NCBI RefSeq assembly: GCF_002261475.1
Contig: NZ_NEVN01000013.1
Location: forward strand, 186,001 to 250,000
Direction: 5' to 3'
Length of the DNA: 64,000 nt
DNA from: Bordetella genomosp. 5
GTDB lineage: Bacteria > Pseudomonadota > Gammaproteobacteria > Burkholderiales > Burkholderiaceae_B
Part shown: one piece after another, positions 18,023 to 27,054 of the stretch
Layout of the letters: the number at the start of each line of letters is the position of its first letter
Numbering within the stretch: position 1 is the first letter of the stretch
Made by a program: the position numbers and the translations under genes
The notes under the pieces: generated by a model
The model's database searches: none
The model's input: only the letters and a program-made list of their open reading frames with translations
Told to the model about the DNA's origin: nothing

Positions 18023-19045
18023 TCAGTTGGCGGTGATGCCCGCTTCCTTGACGATGACGGCCCAGCGCTGCATCTCGTCGGCCACCAACTTGTCGGTCTC
18101 GGCCGGCGTGGAAACGAGCGGATCGAAGCCTTCGCGCGCCATGCGCTCGGCCAGTGCCGGCTGCGCCAAGGCGCGGCCGAGCGTGGCGTTGAGCTTCTCG
18201 ATCACGGCGTCGGGCGTGCCGGCCGGCGCGCTCACCACGAACCAGGTGGTGAAGGCGTAATCGGGCAGACCGGCCTCGGCGATCGTCGGCACGTCGGGCA
18301 GCAGCGGCGAGCGCTTGGTGCCGGTCACGCCGAGGGCGCGCAGCTTGCCGGCCTCGACCTGCGGCCGCGCCGCCGACAGCACCGGAAAGCTCATCTGCAC
18401 CTGGCCGCTGATCGTGTCGACCATGGCCGGACCGCCGCCTTTGTAGGGCACGTGCAGGATCTGCGTCTTCGAGACCGACTTGAACAGCTCGGCCGCCATG
18501 TGGAAGGTGCTGCCCGTGCCCGCCGAGCCGAAGCTCCAGGTGTTGGGCGGCTGACTGCGCAACTGGCTCAGCAGCGACTTCAGGTCCTGCGCCGGCAAGT
18601 CGCGCGTCACGGTCAGCACGTGTTGCGACGTGCCGATCGTGCCCACGCTGCGCAGGTCCTTGCGCGTGTCGAACGGCATCTCGGCGAAGAGTGCCGGATT
18701 GATGGCCAGCGACATGGTGTTGATGGCGAGCGTGTAGCCGTCGGGTTTGGCGCGCGCCACGGCCGCCATGCCGATGTTGCCGGACGCGCCGGCGCGGTTT
18801 TCGATCACCAGGCTCTGGCCCAACTCCCGGGCCCAGGCATCCGACACCAGGCGCGCGGCAATGTCGACGCTGCCACCGGGCGCGAACGGCGCGACCAGCG
18901 TGATGGCGCGCGCCGGAAACGCGTCGGCGGCCGCGGCCGGCGCGCTCAGGGTGGCGAGAGGCAGTGCGGCGGCCAGCATCAGCGGCGCGCCCAGGCGGTG
19001 CGCGCGGGGCCAGGCACAGGTCCAACGGATCCAGCTCTTGTTCAT
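18023..19045 (-). CDS. Bug-family solute-binding protein of the leuCD operon
   Basis: A 340-residue periplasmic receptor with a long signal peptide (hydrophobic LMLAAALPLATLSAPAAAADA), then FPARAITLVAPFAPGGSVDIAARLV and ENRAGASGNIGMAAVARAKPDGYTL. It is the first gene of the operon; leuC follows after 57 bases. The pairing of a Bug receptor with an aconitase-family dehydratase suggests a carboxylate ligand that the dehydratase then converts, which is inference. It is divergent from the LysR gene over an AT-rich 136-base promoter region. Confidence 0.92.
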   Translation of the reverse strand: MNKSWIRWTCAWPRAHRLGAPLMLAAALPLATLSAPAAAADAFPARAITLVAPFAPGGSVDIAARLVSDAWARELGQSLVIENRAGASGNIGMAAVARAKPDGYTLAINTMSLAINPALFAEMPFDTRKDLRSVGTIGTSQHVLTVTRDLPAQDLKSLLSQLRSQPPNTWSFGSAGTGSTFHMAAELFKSVSKTQILHVPYKGGGPAMVDTISGQVQMSFPVLSAARPQVEAGKLRALGVTGTKRSPLLPDVPTIAEAGLPDYAFTTWFVVSAPAGTPDAVIEKLNATLGRALAQPALAERMAREGFDPLVSTPAETDKLVADEMQRWAVIVKEAGITAN

Positions 19046-19181
19046 GGTCTTGTCTCCGGAATCGCCGGCCTGCGGGCGGAATGCCGCGGCCGGTCTGCTC
19101 GTGGAACCAGTGTATAAGCCTATTCAGAACTTATAATTAACAAGAGAAAAAACCTTTCTTAAATTTGATTTATAAATACCG
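19046..19181. promoter_or_regulatory. AT-rich divergent control region, LysR gene / Bug operon
   Basis: The last 80 bases (19105-19181) are strikingly AT-rich against the surrounding DNA and contain TATAATTAAC and ATTTGATTTATAAAT. This is the expected place for LysR-type T-N11-A sites and for both promoters. No single palindrome stands out enough to name the operator. Confidence 0.55.
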
Positions 19182-20105
19182 ATGGACGGGCTCTCGGATC
19201 TGGCGTTCTTCTCCTTGCTGGTGCGGCACGGCAATCTGTCGGCCGCCGCGCGCGAGCTCGGCCTGACGCCGCCCGCGGTCAGCACCCGGCTGGCCAATCT
19301 GGAGCGGCGGCTAGGCGTGCGGCTGCTCAATCGCACCACGCGCCGCATCAGCGTCACCGCCGAAGGCGAGCTTTACCTCGCCGACGGCGCGCGCATCCTG
19401 GCCGACCTCGATGCCCTCGAGCGCCGCGTCACCAACACCCGCGAGCGGCCGCAGGGGCTGCTGCGCATCAACGCGACCTTCGGGTTCGGCCGCACGCATC
19501 TCGTGCCGGCCATCGCCGATTTCGCGCGCGACTATCCCGACGTGGAGGTGCAACTGCACCTGTCGGATCGGCCCGTGAACCTGCTCGATGAAGGCTACGA
19601 CGTGGCGATCCGCTTCGGCACGCTGCCCGATGCACGGCTGGTGGCGCGGCTGCTCGCCTCGAACCGCCGGCTGCTTTGCGCGTCACCGCAATACGTGCGG
19701 GCCCATGGCGAGCCGCGCACGCCGGCCGATCTCGCCCGTCATCGCTGCATCGTGATCCGCGAAGACGAACTCGCCTACGGCACCTGGCACCTGCAGTCGG
19801 GCCAGCGCAGCGAGACCATCAAGGTGCGCGGCGCCCTGTCATCCAATGACGGCGAGAGCGCGCTCGCGTGGGCGCTGGCGGGCCACGGCGTGGTCATGCG
19901 GTCGGAATGGGAGGTCATGGCGCACCTGCGCGCCGGCCGTCTGGTCGAGGTGCTGCCGGGCTGGCGCACGCCGCCCGCCGACATTCACGCGCTCTATCCC
20001 GAACGGCTGCACCTGCCCGCCAAGACCCGCGTGCTGATCGATTTTCTGGCGGAGCGCTTCGCGAGCCGCGTGCGCACGCCGGGCGGTCCGGCGGAGGTCT
20101 GGTAG
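19182..20105 (+). CDS. LysR-family transcriptional regulator
   Basis: A 307-residue regulator: N-terminal winged helix LAFFSLLVRHGNLSAAARELGLTPPAVSTRLANLERRLGVRLLNRTTRRISVT, then a periplasmic-binding-type effector domain. It is divergent from the Bug-leuCD-dehalogenase operon and is its probable regulator, sensing the imported acid or a breakdown product. Its 3' end meets the GntR gene six bases away in convergent orientation. Confidence 0.93.
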   Translation: MDGLSDLAFFSLLVRHGNLSAAARELGLTPPAVSTRLANLERRLGVRLLNRTTRRISVTAEGELYLADGARILADLDALERRVTNTRERPQGLLRINATFGFGRTHLVPAIADFARDYPDVEVQLHLSDRPVNLLDEGYDVAIRFGTLPDARLVARLLASNRRLLCASPQYVRAHGEPRTPADLARHRCIVIREDELAYGTWHLQSGQRSETIKVRGALSSNDGESALAWALAGHGVVMRSEWEVMAHLRAGRLVEVLPGWRTPPADIHALYPERLHLPAKTRVLIDFLAERFASRVRTPGGPAEVW

Positions 20106-20111
20106 GCGCGC

Positions 20112-20780
20112 TCAGTCGTCGGTGCCGCGCGCCACCAGTCGCAGCACCAGATCACGCGCCGAGGCCAGATGCGCCTCGGTCATGGCCCGCGCGTGCGCCC
20201 CGTCGCGGGCGCGGCAGGCGCGCAGGATCGTCTCGTGTTCGTGCTGGAAGGCGGGCGTCTCGGCCAGCACGCGGCGTTGCAGCCGCTCGTAGCGTTCGAT
20301 CTGGATACGCTGGTCGCGGATGGCCTGGACCTGACGCGCATTGCCGCAGGCGCCATAGAGAATCTCGTGAAACTCGCGGTTCAGCGCGTGCTGCCGCGCC
20401 GCCGTACCCGCCTCGCCCAGCTGACGGTGCACGCGCTCGGCGCGCGCCAGCGTCACGTCGTCGATCCGGCTCACCGCCCGCTCGATGGCATCGCCCTCGA
20501 GCAACATGCGCAGCGCGTAGATGTCGCGCACATCGTCGGCGTGCAGCGTGCGCACCACCGCGCCGCGATGGCGCTGCGTCTGCACCAGCCCCTCGTGTTC
20601 GAGCCGCTGGATCGCCTCGCGCATGGGCACGCGGCTGACCGCGAAACGCTCGGCCAGATCGCGCTCCACCAGGCGCGCACCGTCGGCCAGCTCGCCGCGG
20701 CAGATCATGTCGCGCAGCGCATCGGCCAGTGCGTCGGCGGCCGACCCCGTGCCGACGGCCTTGGCGGGCAGCCGGTTCAT
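20112..20780 (-). CDS. GntR/FadR-type (FCD) transcriptional regulator
   Basis: A 222-residue regulator from the chosen start MNRLPAKAVGTG. The winged-helix part is LADALRDMICRGELADGARLVERDLAERFAVSRVPMREAIQRLEHEGLV, and the all-helical FCD domain holds the conserved FHEILYGACGN and HEHETILRACRARD. Metal-binding Asp/His residues of FCD domains appear to be present. The open frame continues 28 residues upstream through the operator region, so that part is unlikely to be coding. A perfect TGGTATACCA lies 53 bases upstream, suggesting control of itself and the divergent OsmC-like gene. Confidence 0.9.
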   Translation of the reverse strand: MNRLPAKAVGTGSAADALADALRDMICRGELADGARLVERDLAERFAVSRVPMREAIQRLEHEGLVQTQRHRGAVVRTLHADDVRDIYALRMLLEGDAIERAVSRIDDVTLARAERVHRQLGEAGTAARQHALNREFHEILYGACGNARQVQAIRDQRIQIERYERLQRRVLAETPAFQHEHETILRACRARDGAHARAMTEAHLASARDLVLRLVARGTDD

Positions 20781-20832
20781 GATCGCCTCGCGCTGAGAAA
20801 GGAAATGTCGGACGCTTTGTTCATCTGGCAAA

Positions 20833-20842
20833 TGGTATACCA
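20833..20842. promoter_or_regulatory. Palindromic operator TGGTATACCA (FCD/GntR type)
   Basis: A perfect 10-base palindrome in the 112-base gap between the GntR gene and the OsmC-like gene. FadR/VanR-type regulators typically bind TNGTATACNA-like sites, so this is the probable operator of the adjacent regulator. Confidence 0.7.
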
Positions 20843-20892
20843 AATGGCGTACTATTTCAGGCACCGCGCTGCGCGCTCTGTCCTATAAAGCC

Positions 20893-21372
20893 ATGGCTCA
20901 CGAACATCGTTATCGCGTCGACACGATCTGGACCGGCAATACCGGCACCGGCACCTCGAGCTACCGCGACTACGCGCGCGATTACCGCCTGAGCGCGGCG
21001 CGCCGGCCCGACATCGCCGGCTCGTCGGACCCGGCATTCCGCGGGGATCCCACCCGCTGGAACCCGGAAGACCTGCTGCTCGCCTCGGTGAGCGCCTGCC
21101 ATCAGCTTTGGTATCTGCACCTGTGCGCCGACGCGGGCATCGCGGTGCTGGCCTACGAGGATGCGGCCGAGTCGACCATGGTGGAGGGCGACGCGCAGAC
21201 CGGCGGGCACTTCACGCAGTTCGTGCTGCGTCCGCGCGTCACGGTACGCCCCGGCGACGATCTCGCGCTCGCCCATCGTCTGCACGAGGCCGCCCACGCG
21301 CAATGCTTCGTGGCGAACTCGCTCAAGACCCCGGTCCTGTGCGAGCCCACGATCACGCCCGCGCCGCGATAG
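20893..21372 (+). CDS. OsmC/Ohr-family protein
   Basis: A 159-residue OsmC-superfamily protein with the two redox cysteines at Cys69 (SVSACHQLWYL) and Cys138 (HAQCFVANSL). The family reduces organic or fatty-acid hydroperoxides with lipoyl or thiol donors. The N-terminal half (GNTGTGTSSYRDYARDYRL) resembles the OsmC subgroup rather than classical Ohr. It is divergent from the GntR gene with the TGGTATACCA palindrome between them, so it is more likely metabolite-controlled than under OhrR. Confidence 0.85.
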   Translation: MAHEHRYRVDTIWTGNTGTGTSSYRDYARDYRLSAARRPDIAGSSDPAFRGDPTRWNPEDLLLASVSACHQLWYLHLCADAGIAVLAYEDAAESTMVEGDAQTGGHFTQFVLRPRVTVRPGDDLALAHRLHEAAHAQCFVANSLKTPVLCEPTITPAPR

Positions 21373-21401
21373 CGCCGGCGCCGGCACGCGGCTACGCGCG
21401 C

Positions 21402-22073
21402 TCAGACCCCGAGCAAGTTCTCGCGTACGTGCACCAGGTGGCGCCGCACCTGCGCCATCGCGCGTTCGGCATCGCGATCTTTGAGGGCGTCGACGATGGC
21501 GCGGTGTTCCTCCTGATAGGCCTGCCGCCGTTCAGGCGTGAGGCTCTTGCGCTTGAGCGCGCCCCATGAGGCTTGCGACCGCGCCGCGGTCATGAGTGCG
21601 AACACGTTCTCGATGAACTGATTGTGCGTGGCCGTGGCCATACGCTCATGCAGCCGCGCGTCCCACACCTCGAACGCTTCGAAACTCTCGGCTGCCTCGG
21701 CACGGTCACAGGCCTCCTCGAGCAGGGCGAAATCGGCCGGCGTGGCGTACTGCACGACCAGGGCGGCGATGGCGGGTTCGAGCACGAGACGCGCCGCCAT
21801 CAACTCGGCCGGGCTGGTGGACAGCGCTTCGGTACGCAGCGCCTGGGCCGTCTGCACGAGATGGTCCGAGGCATTCACGTACGTGCCGCTGCCCACCCGC
21901 TGCGAAATCAGCCCCTGCTCTTTCAACTGCTGCAAGGTGCGCCGCACCGTGGATCGGCTCAGGCCGTATTGATCGCACAGCGCGCGCTCGGTGGGCAGGC
22001 GATGGCCTGCCGGCCAGGCGCCCGTGTGCAGATGATCCAGGATGGCCGCACGCATGGCGGAGGCTTTGTCCAT
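21402..22073 (-). CDS. Second GntR/FadR-type regulator
   Basis: A 223-residue regulator with winged helix HLHTGAWPAGHRLPTERALCDQYGLSRSTVRRTLQQLKEQGLI and a FCD C-terminal domain (ERMATATHNQFIENVFALM). It is unlike the neighbouring GntR gene at the sequence level. It is convergent with the OsmC-like gene and separated from metK by that gene's terminator. No target gene is obvious from context. Confidence 0.9.
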   Translation of the reverse strand: MDKASAMRAAILDHLHTGAWPAGHRLPTERALCDQYGLSRSTVRRTLQQLKEQGLISQRVGSGTYVNASDHLVQTAQALRTEALSTSPAELMAARLVLEPAIAALVVQYATPADFALLEEACDRAEAAESFEAFEVWDARLHERMATATHNQFIENVFALMTAARSQASWGALKRKSLTPERRQAYQEEHRAIVDALKDRDAERAMAQVRRHLVHVRENLLGV

Positions 22074-22102
22074 CGGAAGCAGCTACGCGCTCGATCAGAA
22101 CG

Positions 22103-22139
22103 AAAAAGCCCCGCGACTCACGAAGAGCCGCGGGGCTTT
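22103..22139 (-). terminator. Intrinsic terminator of metK
   Basis: On the minus strand, AAAGCCCCGCGG pairs with CGCGGGGCTTT (11 bp, 13-base loop) followed by TTTTT. It lies 15 bases past the metK stop. Confidence 0.85.
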
Positions 22140-22153
22140 CCGCCAATCGGAAA

Positions 22154-23317
22154 TCAGGCCGATTTCTTCAGGGCTTGCACCTTGTCGGTGGCTTCCCAGG
22201 TGAACTCGGGCTCCGAGCGGCCGAAGTGGCCGTAGGCGGCGGTCTTGCTGTAGATCGGGCGCAGCAGATCCAGCATGTTCACGATGCCCTTCGGACGCAG
22301 GTCGAAGTGCTCGCGCACCAGCTTGGCGATCTGGTCGTCGGGGATGACGCCCGTGCCTTCGGTGTAGACCGTGATGTTGATCGGTTCGGCCACGCCGATG
22401 GCGTAGCTGACCTGCACCTGGCACTGGCGCGCCAGGCCGGCGGCCACGATGTTCTTGGCCACGTAACGGGCGGCGTAGGCGGCCGAGCGGTCGACCTTGG
22501 ACGGATCCTTGCCCGAGAAGGCGCCACCACCGTGGGGGCATGCGCCGCCGTAGGTGTCGACGATGATCTTGCGGCCGGTCAGGCCGCAATCGCCTTGCGG
22601 GCCGCCGATGACGAAGCGGCCGGTCGGGTTGACCAGGAACTTGGTCTGCGGCGTGATCAGGCCTTCGGGGAAGCAAGGCTTGATGATGTCTTCGATCACC
22701 GCTTCGCGGATGGCTTCCTGGGTGATTTCGGGCGCGTGCTGGGTCGAGAGCACGACCGTGTCGACTTCGACCGGGCGGCCGTCGACATAGCGGAACGTGA
22801 CCTGCGACTTGGCGTCCGGGCGCAGCCAGGGCAGACGGCCGTCCTTGCGCAGCTCGCTCTGGCGCTGCACCAGGCGGTGCGAATACCAGATCGGCGCGGG
22901 CATCAGGTCGGGGGTTTCGTCGCAGGCGTAGCCGAACATCAGGCCCTGGTCGCCAGCGCCCTGGTTCAGGTAGTCCTCGGAGGTGCGATCCACGCCCTGG
23001 GCGATGTCGGGCGATTGCTTGTCGTAGGCGACCAGCACCGCGCAACCCTTGTAGTCGATGCCGTAGTCGGTGTTGTCGTAACCGATGCGGCGGATCGTGT
23101 CGCGGGCGACCTGGATGTAGTCGACGTTGGCGGTCGTGGTGATTTCACCGGCCAGGACGACGAGACCGGTGTTGCACAGCGTTTCGGCGGCGACACGCGC
23201 GTTGGGGTCCTGGGTGAAGATGGCGTCCAGAATCGCGTCGGAGATCTGGTCAGCGACCTTGTCGGGGTGACCTTCGGAGACGGATTCGGAAGTGAAGAGA
23301 AAATCGTTGTTGGCCAC
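22154..23317 (-). CDS. metK: S-adenosylmethionine synthetase
   Basis: Makes SAM from methionine and ATP. The 387-residue protein shows [22 protein letters not shown] at the N-terminus, the loop [24 protein letters not shown], and [23 protein letters not shown]. It is the source of SAM for the cycle whose later steps (ahcY, metF) lie 10 kb away under the SAH riboswitch. It is divergent from the lipid A acyltransferase gene over a 298-base gap with several hairpins in the metK leader. Confidence 0.97.
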   Translation of the reverse strand: MANNDFLFTSESVSEGHPDKVADQISDAILDAIFTQDPNARVAAETLCNTGLVVLAGEITTTANVDYIQVARDTIRRIGYDNTDYGIDYKGCAVLVAYDKQSPDIAQGVDRTSEDYLNQGAGDQGLMFGYACDETPDLMPAPIWYSHRLVQRQSELRKDGRLPWLRPDAKSQVTFRYVDGRPVEVDTVVLSTQHAPEITQEAIREAVIEDIIKPCFPEGLITPQTKFLVNPTGRFVIGGPQGDCGLTGRKIIVDTYGGACPHGGGAFSGKDPSKVDRSAAYAARYVAKNIVAAGLARQCQVQVSYAIGVAEPINITVYTEGTGVIPDDQIAKLVREHFDLRPKGIVNMLDLLRPIYSKTAAYGHFGRSEPEFTWEATDKVQALKKSA

Positions 23318-23615
23318 AGATGCGTCCTTCAGAGCCGGCCAAGCCGGTGCACAGGTTGAACGAGGCGCGTTGCGCCCCGGATCGGGTTCCCTGGCGGGAG
23401 GTCATCTGGGCGCGACGCTTTAGCGGATTTGGCATGGCACAAGCCATGTCGTCGCCCCGCAAGTTGTCGGTTAACTCGGCGACCTGCCGATTTTAGGCGA
23501 AAATGCAGGGTTTATGCTCAGAGGACAGCGGGAGTTCCGGCCCTGTTCTTCGTTCTGGCGCCGCGACGTGGCGCCCGCGCGCGTGCCGTCCGTCCGTTAT
23601 CGCCGTATTTTCCTC
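23318..23615. other. metK / lpxL divergent gap with hairpin-rich metK leader
   Basis: On the metK side, perfect short hairpins occur at 23335-23347 (CCGGC/GCCGG), 23364-23376 (GGCGC/GCGCC) and 23433-23448 (CATGGC-ACAA-GCCATG). I could not match the leader to SAM-I, SAM-II or SAH riboswitch consensus. The open frame that extends the acyltransferase gene to 23514 is probably not coding. Confidence 0.5.
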
Positions 23616-24482
23616 ATGCTGATTGCCCTGTTCCGCCTGATCGCCGCCCTGCCGCTGCCCGTGCTGCACGCGGGAGGCCGCGTGCTGGGCCGCCTCGCCT
23701 ACGCCTGGCCCGGCAAATACCGCCAGCGCCTGCGCGCCAACGCCGCGCAGGCCGGCTACGACTCGCCCGCCTTCGCGCGCCGCGCCGCCGGCGAGATCGG
23801 CGCCATGATCGTCGAAATGCCCAAGGTCTGGTTCCGCAACGAAGACAGCCTGGCCAAGGTTATTTCGGACGACAACGATGTGGTGAGCCAGGCGCGCGCC
23901 GAAGGCCGCGGCATTCTGTTTCTCACGCCGCACCTGGGCTGCTTCGAGATCACGGCGCGTTATCTGTCGCGCCAGATGCCCATGACGGTGATGTTCCGCC
24001 CGCCGCGCAAGCAGATCCTGGCGCCGCTCCTCGAAACCGCGCGCAACAGCTCGGCCGTCAACGCCGTCCCGGCCACCATGCAAGGCGTGCGCGAATTCGT
24101 GCGCGCGCTGCGCCGCGGCGAGTCGGTCGGCATGCTGCCCGACCAGGCGCCGGGCGTGGGCGACGGCGTCTGGGCGCCATTCTTCGGCCGCATGGCGTAC
24201 ACCATGACGCTGCCGGGCAAGCTCGCGAGCCAGACCGGCGTGGCCGTCATTCTCACGGCCGGCGAGCGCCTGCCGGGCGGGCGCGGCTGGCGCATCCACT
24301 ACGTGCGCGTGCCCGAGCCGCTGCCCGCGGATCCGGCCGCCCAGGCCGCGCTGTTCAATCAGTCCATGGAAACGCTGATCCGCCGCTTCCCCCAGCAATA
24401 TCTGTGGGGCTACAACCGCTACAAGACGCCGCGCGGCGCGCCGCCGGCCCCGGCCGACGCCCCGGCCACCGCCACGCAATGA
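23616..24482 (+). CDS. lpxL: Lipid A acyltransferase (LpxL/HtrB family), first copy
   Basis: Adds a secondary acyl chain to lipid A at the inner membrane from acyl-ACP. A hydrophobic N-terminus (MLIALFRLIAALPLPVLHAGG) anchors it. The catalytic HX4E motif is His106-Glu111 in TPHLGCFE. The start at 23616 gives 288 residues, the family norm; an in-frame ATG at 23514 would add 34 unrelated residues. The stop overlaps the next gene's ATG (ATGA). Two adjacent lpxL-type genes are also found in Bordetella. Confidence 0.9.
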   Translation: MLIALFRLIAALPLPVLHAGGRVLGRLAYAWPGKYRQRLRANAAQAGYDSPAFARRAAGEIGAMIVEMPKVWFRNEDSLAKVISDDNDVVSQARAEGRGILFLTPHLGCFEITARYLSRQMPMTVMFRPPRKQILAPLLETARNSSAVNAVPATMQGVREFVRALRRGESVGMLPDQAPGVGDGVWAPFFGRMAYTMTLPGKLASQTGVAVILTAGERLPGGRGWRIHYVRVPEPLPADPAAQAALFNQSMETLIRRFPQQYLWGYNRYKTPRGAPPAPADAPATATQ

Positions 24483-25369
24483 GCACCTTCAAGACCCGCG
24501 CCCTCACCGGGCTGTTCACCTGGTTCGCGCGCCTGCGCCCGGCCAGCCGCCAGCGCGCCGGCGCGTTCGTGGGCTGGCTCGCGCTGCGGCTGGGCAAGTC
24601 GCGCGTTCGCATCGTGCGCAAGAATCTCGATCTCTGCTTTCCCGATGTCACCTCCGAGCAGCGCGAGCAATGGGTGCGCGAGCACTTCCGCGCGCTCGGC
24701 CAGTCCATCGTCGACCGCGGCGTGCTCTGGTACGGCAGCCCCGAGTCGATTCGCGAGATGGTCACGCAGACCGGCGCCGATCGCATCAACACGCTGGCGG
24801 CCTCGGGCCGCCCGGTGATCCTGCTGGCGCCCCACTTCATCGGGCTCGACGCCGCCGCCACCCGCCTGACCATGGAGGTGCCCAGCGGCGCCACCATGTA
24901 CACGCCGCAAAGCGACCCCGACGTGGACGCGATCGTGCGCGCCGGCCGCGCCCGCTTCAACGAGGTGTTTCTGGTGTCCCGCAAGGACGGCATCCGCGAC
25001 CTGATTCGCCATTTCCGCGAAGCGCGGCCGGTGTATTACCTGCCCGACATGGATTTCGGCCGCAACGGCTCGGTCTTCGTGCCCTTCTTCGGCGTCCAGG
25101 CCGCCACGCTGGTCGCCACCGCGCAGCTCGCGCGCAAATGGAACGCCGCGGTGCTGCCGATCCTGGACTTCTGGGATCCGGCCACCGGCAAGTATCACGT
25201 CGAGGTCCTGCCCGAGCTCGCCGATTTCCCCGGCGATGACTCGCTCGAAGACGCGACCGCGCGGCTGAACCGCGAGATCGAGGGCTGGGTGCGCCGCTGC
25301 CCCAGCCAATACTATTGGGTGCACCGCCGTTTCAAGACCCGGCCGCTGGGCGAGGCGAAGTTCTACTGA
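24479..25369 (+). CDS. Lipid A acyltransferase (LpxL/LpxM family), second copy
   Basis: A 296-residue paralogue of the preceding gene with HX4D at His119-Asp124 (APHFIGLD). It retains the conserved RKNLDLCFPDV near residue 45 and DMDFGRNGSVFVPFFG downstream. It overlaps the first copy by four bases, so both are made together. In Bordetella the two adjacent enzymes add different secondary chains, one of them a 2-hydroxy laurate; which copy does what is not decidable here. Confidence 0.9.
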   Translation: MSTFKTRALTGLFTWFARLRPASRQRAGAFVGWLALRLGKSRVRIVRKNLDLCFPDVTSEQREQWVREHFRALGQSIVDRGVLWYGSPESIREMVTQTGADRINTLAASGRPVILLAPHFIGLDAAATRLTMEVPSGATMYTPQSDPDVDAIVRAGRARFNEVFLVSRKDGIRDLIRHFREARPVYYLPDMDFGRNGSVFVPFFGVQAATLVATAQLARKWNAAVLPILDFWDPATGKYHVEVLPELADFPGDDSLEDATARLNREIEGWVRRCPSQYYWVHRRFKTRPLGEAKFY

Positions 25370-25408
25370 GCGCTGCTTTTGCCGGTCGGAATGGGCGATA
25401 ATCGTCCG

Positions 25409-26320
25409 ATGATCTGGAACTTCACCAAAATGCACGGCGCCGGCAACGACTTCGTCGTGCTCGACGGCGTGCGTCAAACCATCGACATGACGCCCGAACG
25501 CGCACGCGCGCTCGGCGATCGTCATTTCGGCGTGGGCGCCGACCAAATCCTGCTGGTCGAGCGCTCGACCCGCCCCGACGCCGACTTCCGCTACCGCATC
25601 TTCAATAACGACGGCAGCGAAGTCGAACATTGCGGCAACGGCGCGCGCTGCTTCGTGCGCTTCGTGCACGAGCAGGGTCTGTCCGACAAAAATCCGCTGC
25701 GCGCCGAGATCATGGGCGGCGCCATCCTGGTGCTCGACGAGTCCAGCGATCAGCAGGTCACGGTCGACATGGGCACCACCCGCTTCGAGCCCGAAGCGCT
25801 GCCGTTCGACACCACCGGTCTGGCGTCGCGCCAGCAGGCCCACGACACGCTCTACGAATTCCCGCTCGACGCGGCGCCGGGCTGGGCGCAAGCCGCCCTG
25901 CCGCGCAGTGTCGAGCTCTCGGCCATCGCGATTTCCAATCCGCATGTGGTCCAGATCGTCGAAGACACCGAGACGGCCCCGGTCGAGGTGATCGGCCCGA
26001 TGCTCGAATCGCATCCGCGCTTTGCCCGCCGGGTCAACGTCGGCTTCATGCAGATCATCGACCCGCACAACATCCGGCTGCGCGTCTACGAGCGCGGCGC
26101 AGGCGAAACCCTGGCCTGCGGCACCGGCGCCTGCGCGGCGGTCGCCGCCGGCGTGCGCCGCGGCCTGCTGGATTCGCCCGTGCGCGTGCAGACGCACGGC
26201 GGCGTGCTGACCATCAACTTCGACGGCCAGCACCTGCGCCTCACCGGGCCGGCCACGTCGGTCTTCAACGGCCAGGTCGACATCGATGCGCTGGTCTTCT
26301 CCATGGCCCTGAGCCGCTGA
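25409..26320 (+). CDS. dapF: Diaminopimelate epimerase
   Basis: Epimerises LL- to meso-diaminopimelate for lysine and peptidoglycan. The two catalytic cysteines are in [10 protein letters not shown] and [14 protein letters not shown]. The start at [15 protein letters not shown] matches the family; the frame is open ten residues further but lacks similarity. At 303 residues it is about 25 longer than the E. coli enzyme because of an insertion around residues 130-165 ([11 protein letters not shown] region). It continues the plus-strand run from the acyltransferases. Confidence 0.95.
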   Translation: MIWNFTKMHGAGNDFVVLDGVRQTIDMTPERARALGDRHFGVGADQILLVERSTRPDADFRYRIFNNDGSEVEHCGNGARCFVRFVHEQGLSDKNPLRAEIMGGAILVLDESSDQQVTVDMGTTRFEPEALPFDTTGLASRQQAHDTLYEFPLDAAPGWAQAALPRSVELSAIAISNPHVVQIVEDTETAPVEVIGPMLESHPRFARRVNVGFMQIIDPHNIRLRVYERGAGETLACGTGACAAVAAGVRRGLLDSPVRVQTHGGVLTINFDGQHLRLTGPATSVFNGQVDIDALVFSMALSR

Positions 26321-26353
26321 CGGCGCGCCGTCGCGTCCGCTAATCCCCGAGTC

Positions 26354-27034
26354 ATGTCCACTACCGCTCCCGCCTACTCCGCCCAAGAGATCGCCGACTT
26401 CCTGCAACAGAACCCCGGCTTCTTCGAAGCGCACGCCGAGGTGTTCTCCACGCTGCAGATCCCGAGCCCGCACGGCAACCGCGCGATCTCGCTGGCCGAA
26501 CGCCAGATCCTGACGCTGCGCGAACGCACGCGCACGCTCGAATGGCGCCTGAACGAACTCATCGGCAACGCCGGCGACAACGAATCCATCAGCGCGCGCA
26601 TCACCTCGTGGTGCGCGCGGCTGCTCGCCGAAGACCAGGCCGCGCACGTGCCGGGCGAGATCGCCCTCGGCCTGGCCGAGCAGTTCGACCTCGACCACGC
26701 CGCCCTGCGTCTCTGGAACCTCACCGCGATCCCGGCCGACGGCTACGGCGCGCCGGTCTCCGAAGACGTGCGCGCCTTCGCCGACAGTCTCAAGACGCCG
26801 TATTGCGGCAACGACACCGAGTTCGAGGCGGCCTCGTGGCTCGACGGCAAACCGCGCTCGCTGGCCCTGGTGGCGCTGCGCGCCACGCCCGATGCCGACG
26901 CCTTCGGTCTGCTGGTGCTGGGCTCCGACGATCCGGCCCGGTTCACGCCGGAGATGGGCACGGCCTTTCTCGAAACCATCGGCCGGCTCGCTTCGGCGGC
27001 CGCCCAGCGGCTCGCGCGCACCCCGCGCGCCTGA
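26354..27034 (+). CDS. DUF484 (GAF-like) family protein
   Basis: A 226-residue protein with the DUF484 opening AQEIADFLQQNPGFFEAHAEVFSTLQIPSPHG and ISLAERQILTLRER, then a GAF-like C-terminal half. The function is unknown. The dapF / DUF484 / xerC order is conserved in many beta- and gammaproteobacteria. It ends 20 bases before xerC. Confidence 0.88.
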   Translation: MSTTAPAYSAQEIADFLQQNPGFFEAHAEVFSTLQIPSPHGNRAISLAERQILTLRERTRTLEWRLNELIGNAGDNESISARITSWCARLLAEDQAAHVPGEIALGLAEQFDLDHAALRLWNLTAIPADGYGAPVSEDVRAFADSLKTPYCGNDTEFEAASWLDGKPRSLALVALRATPDADAFGLLVLGSDDPARFTPEMGTAFLETIGRLASAAAQRLARTPRA

Positions 27035-27054
27035 GCCCCGTCACAGGCGCCCCC

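Noticed and set aside
24419-26698. A 759-codon open frame on the minus strand
   Set aside because: It is a shadow of the second acyltransferase, dapF and DUF484 genes, all of which have clear motifs.
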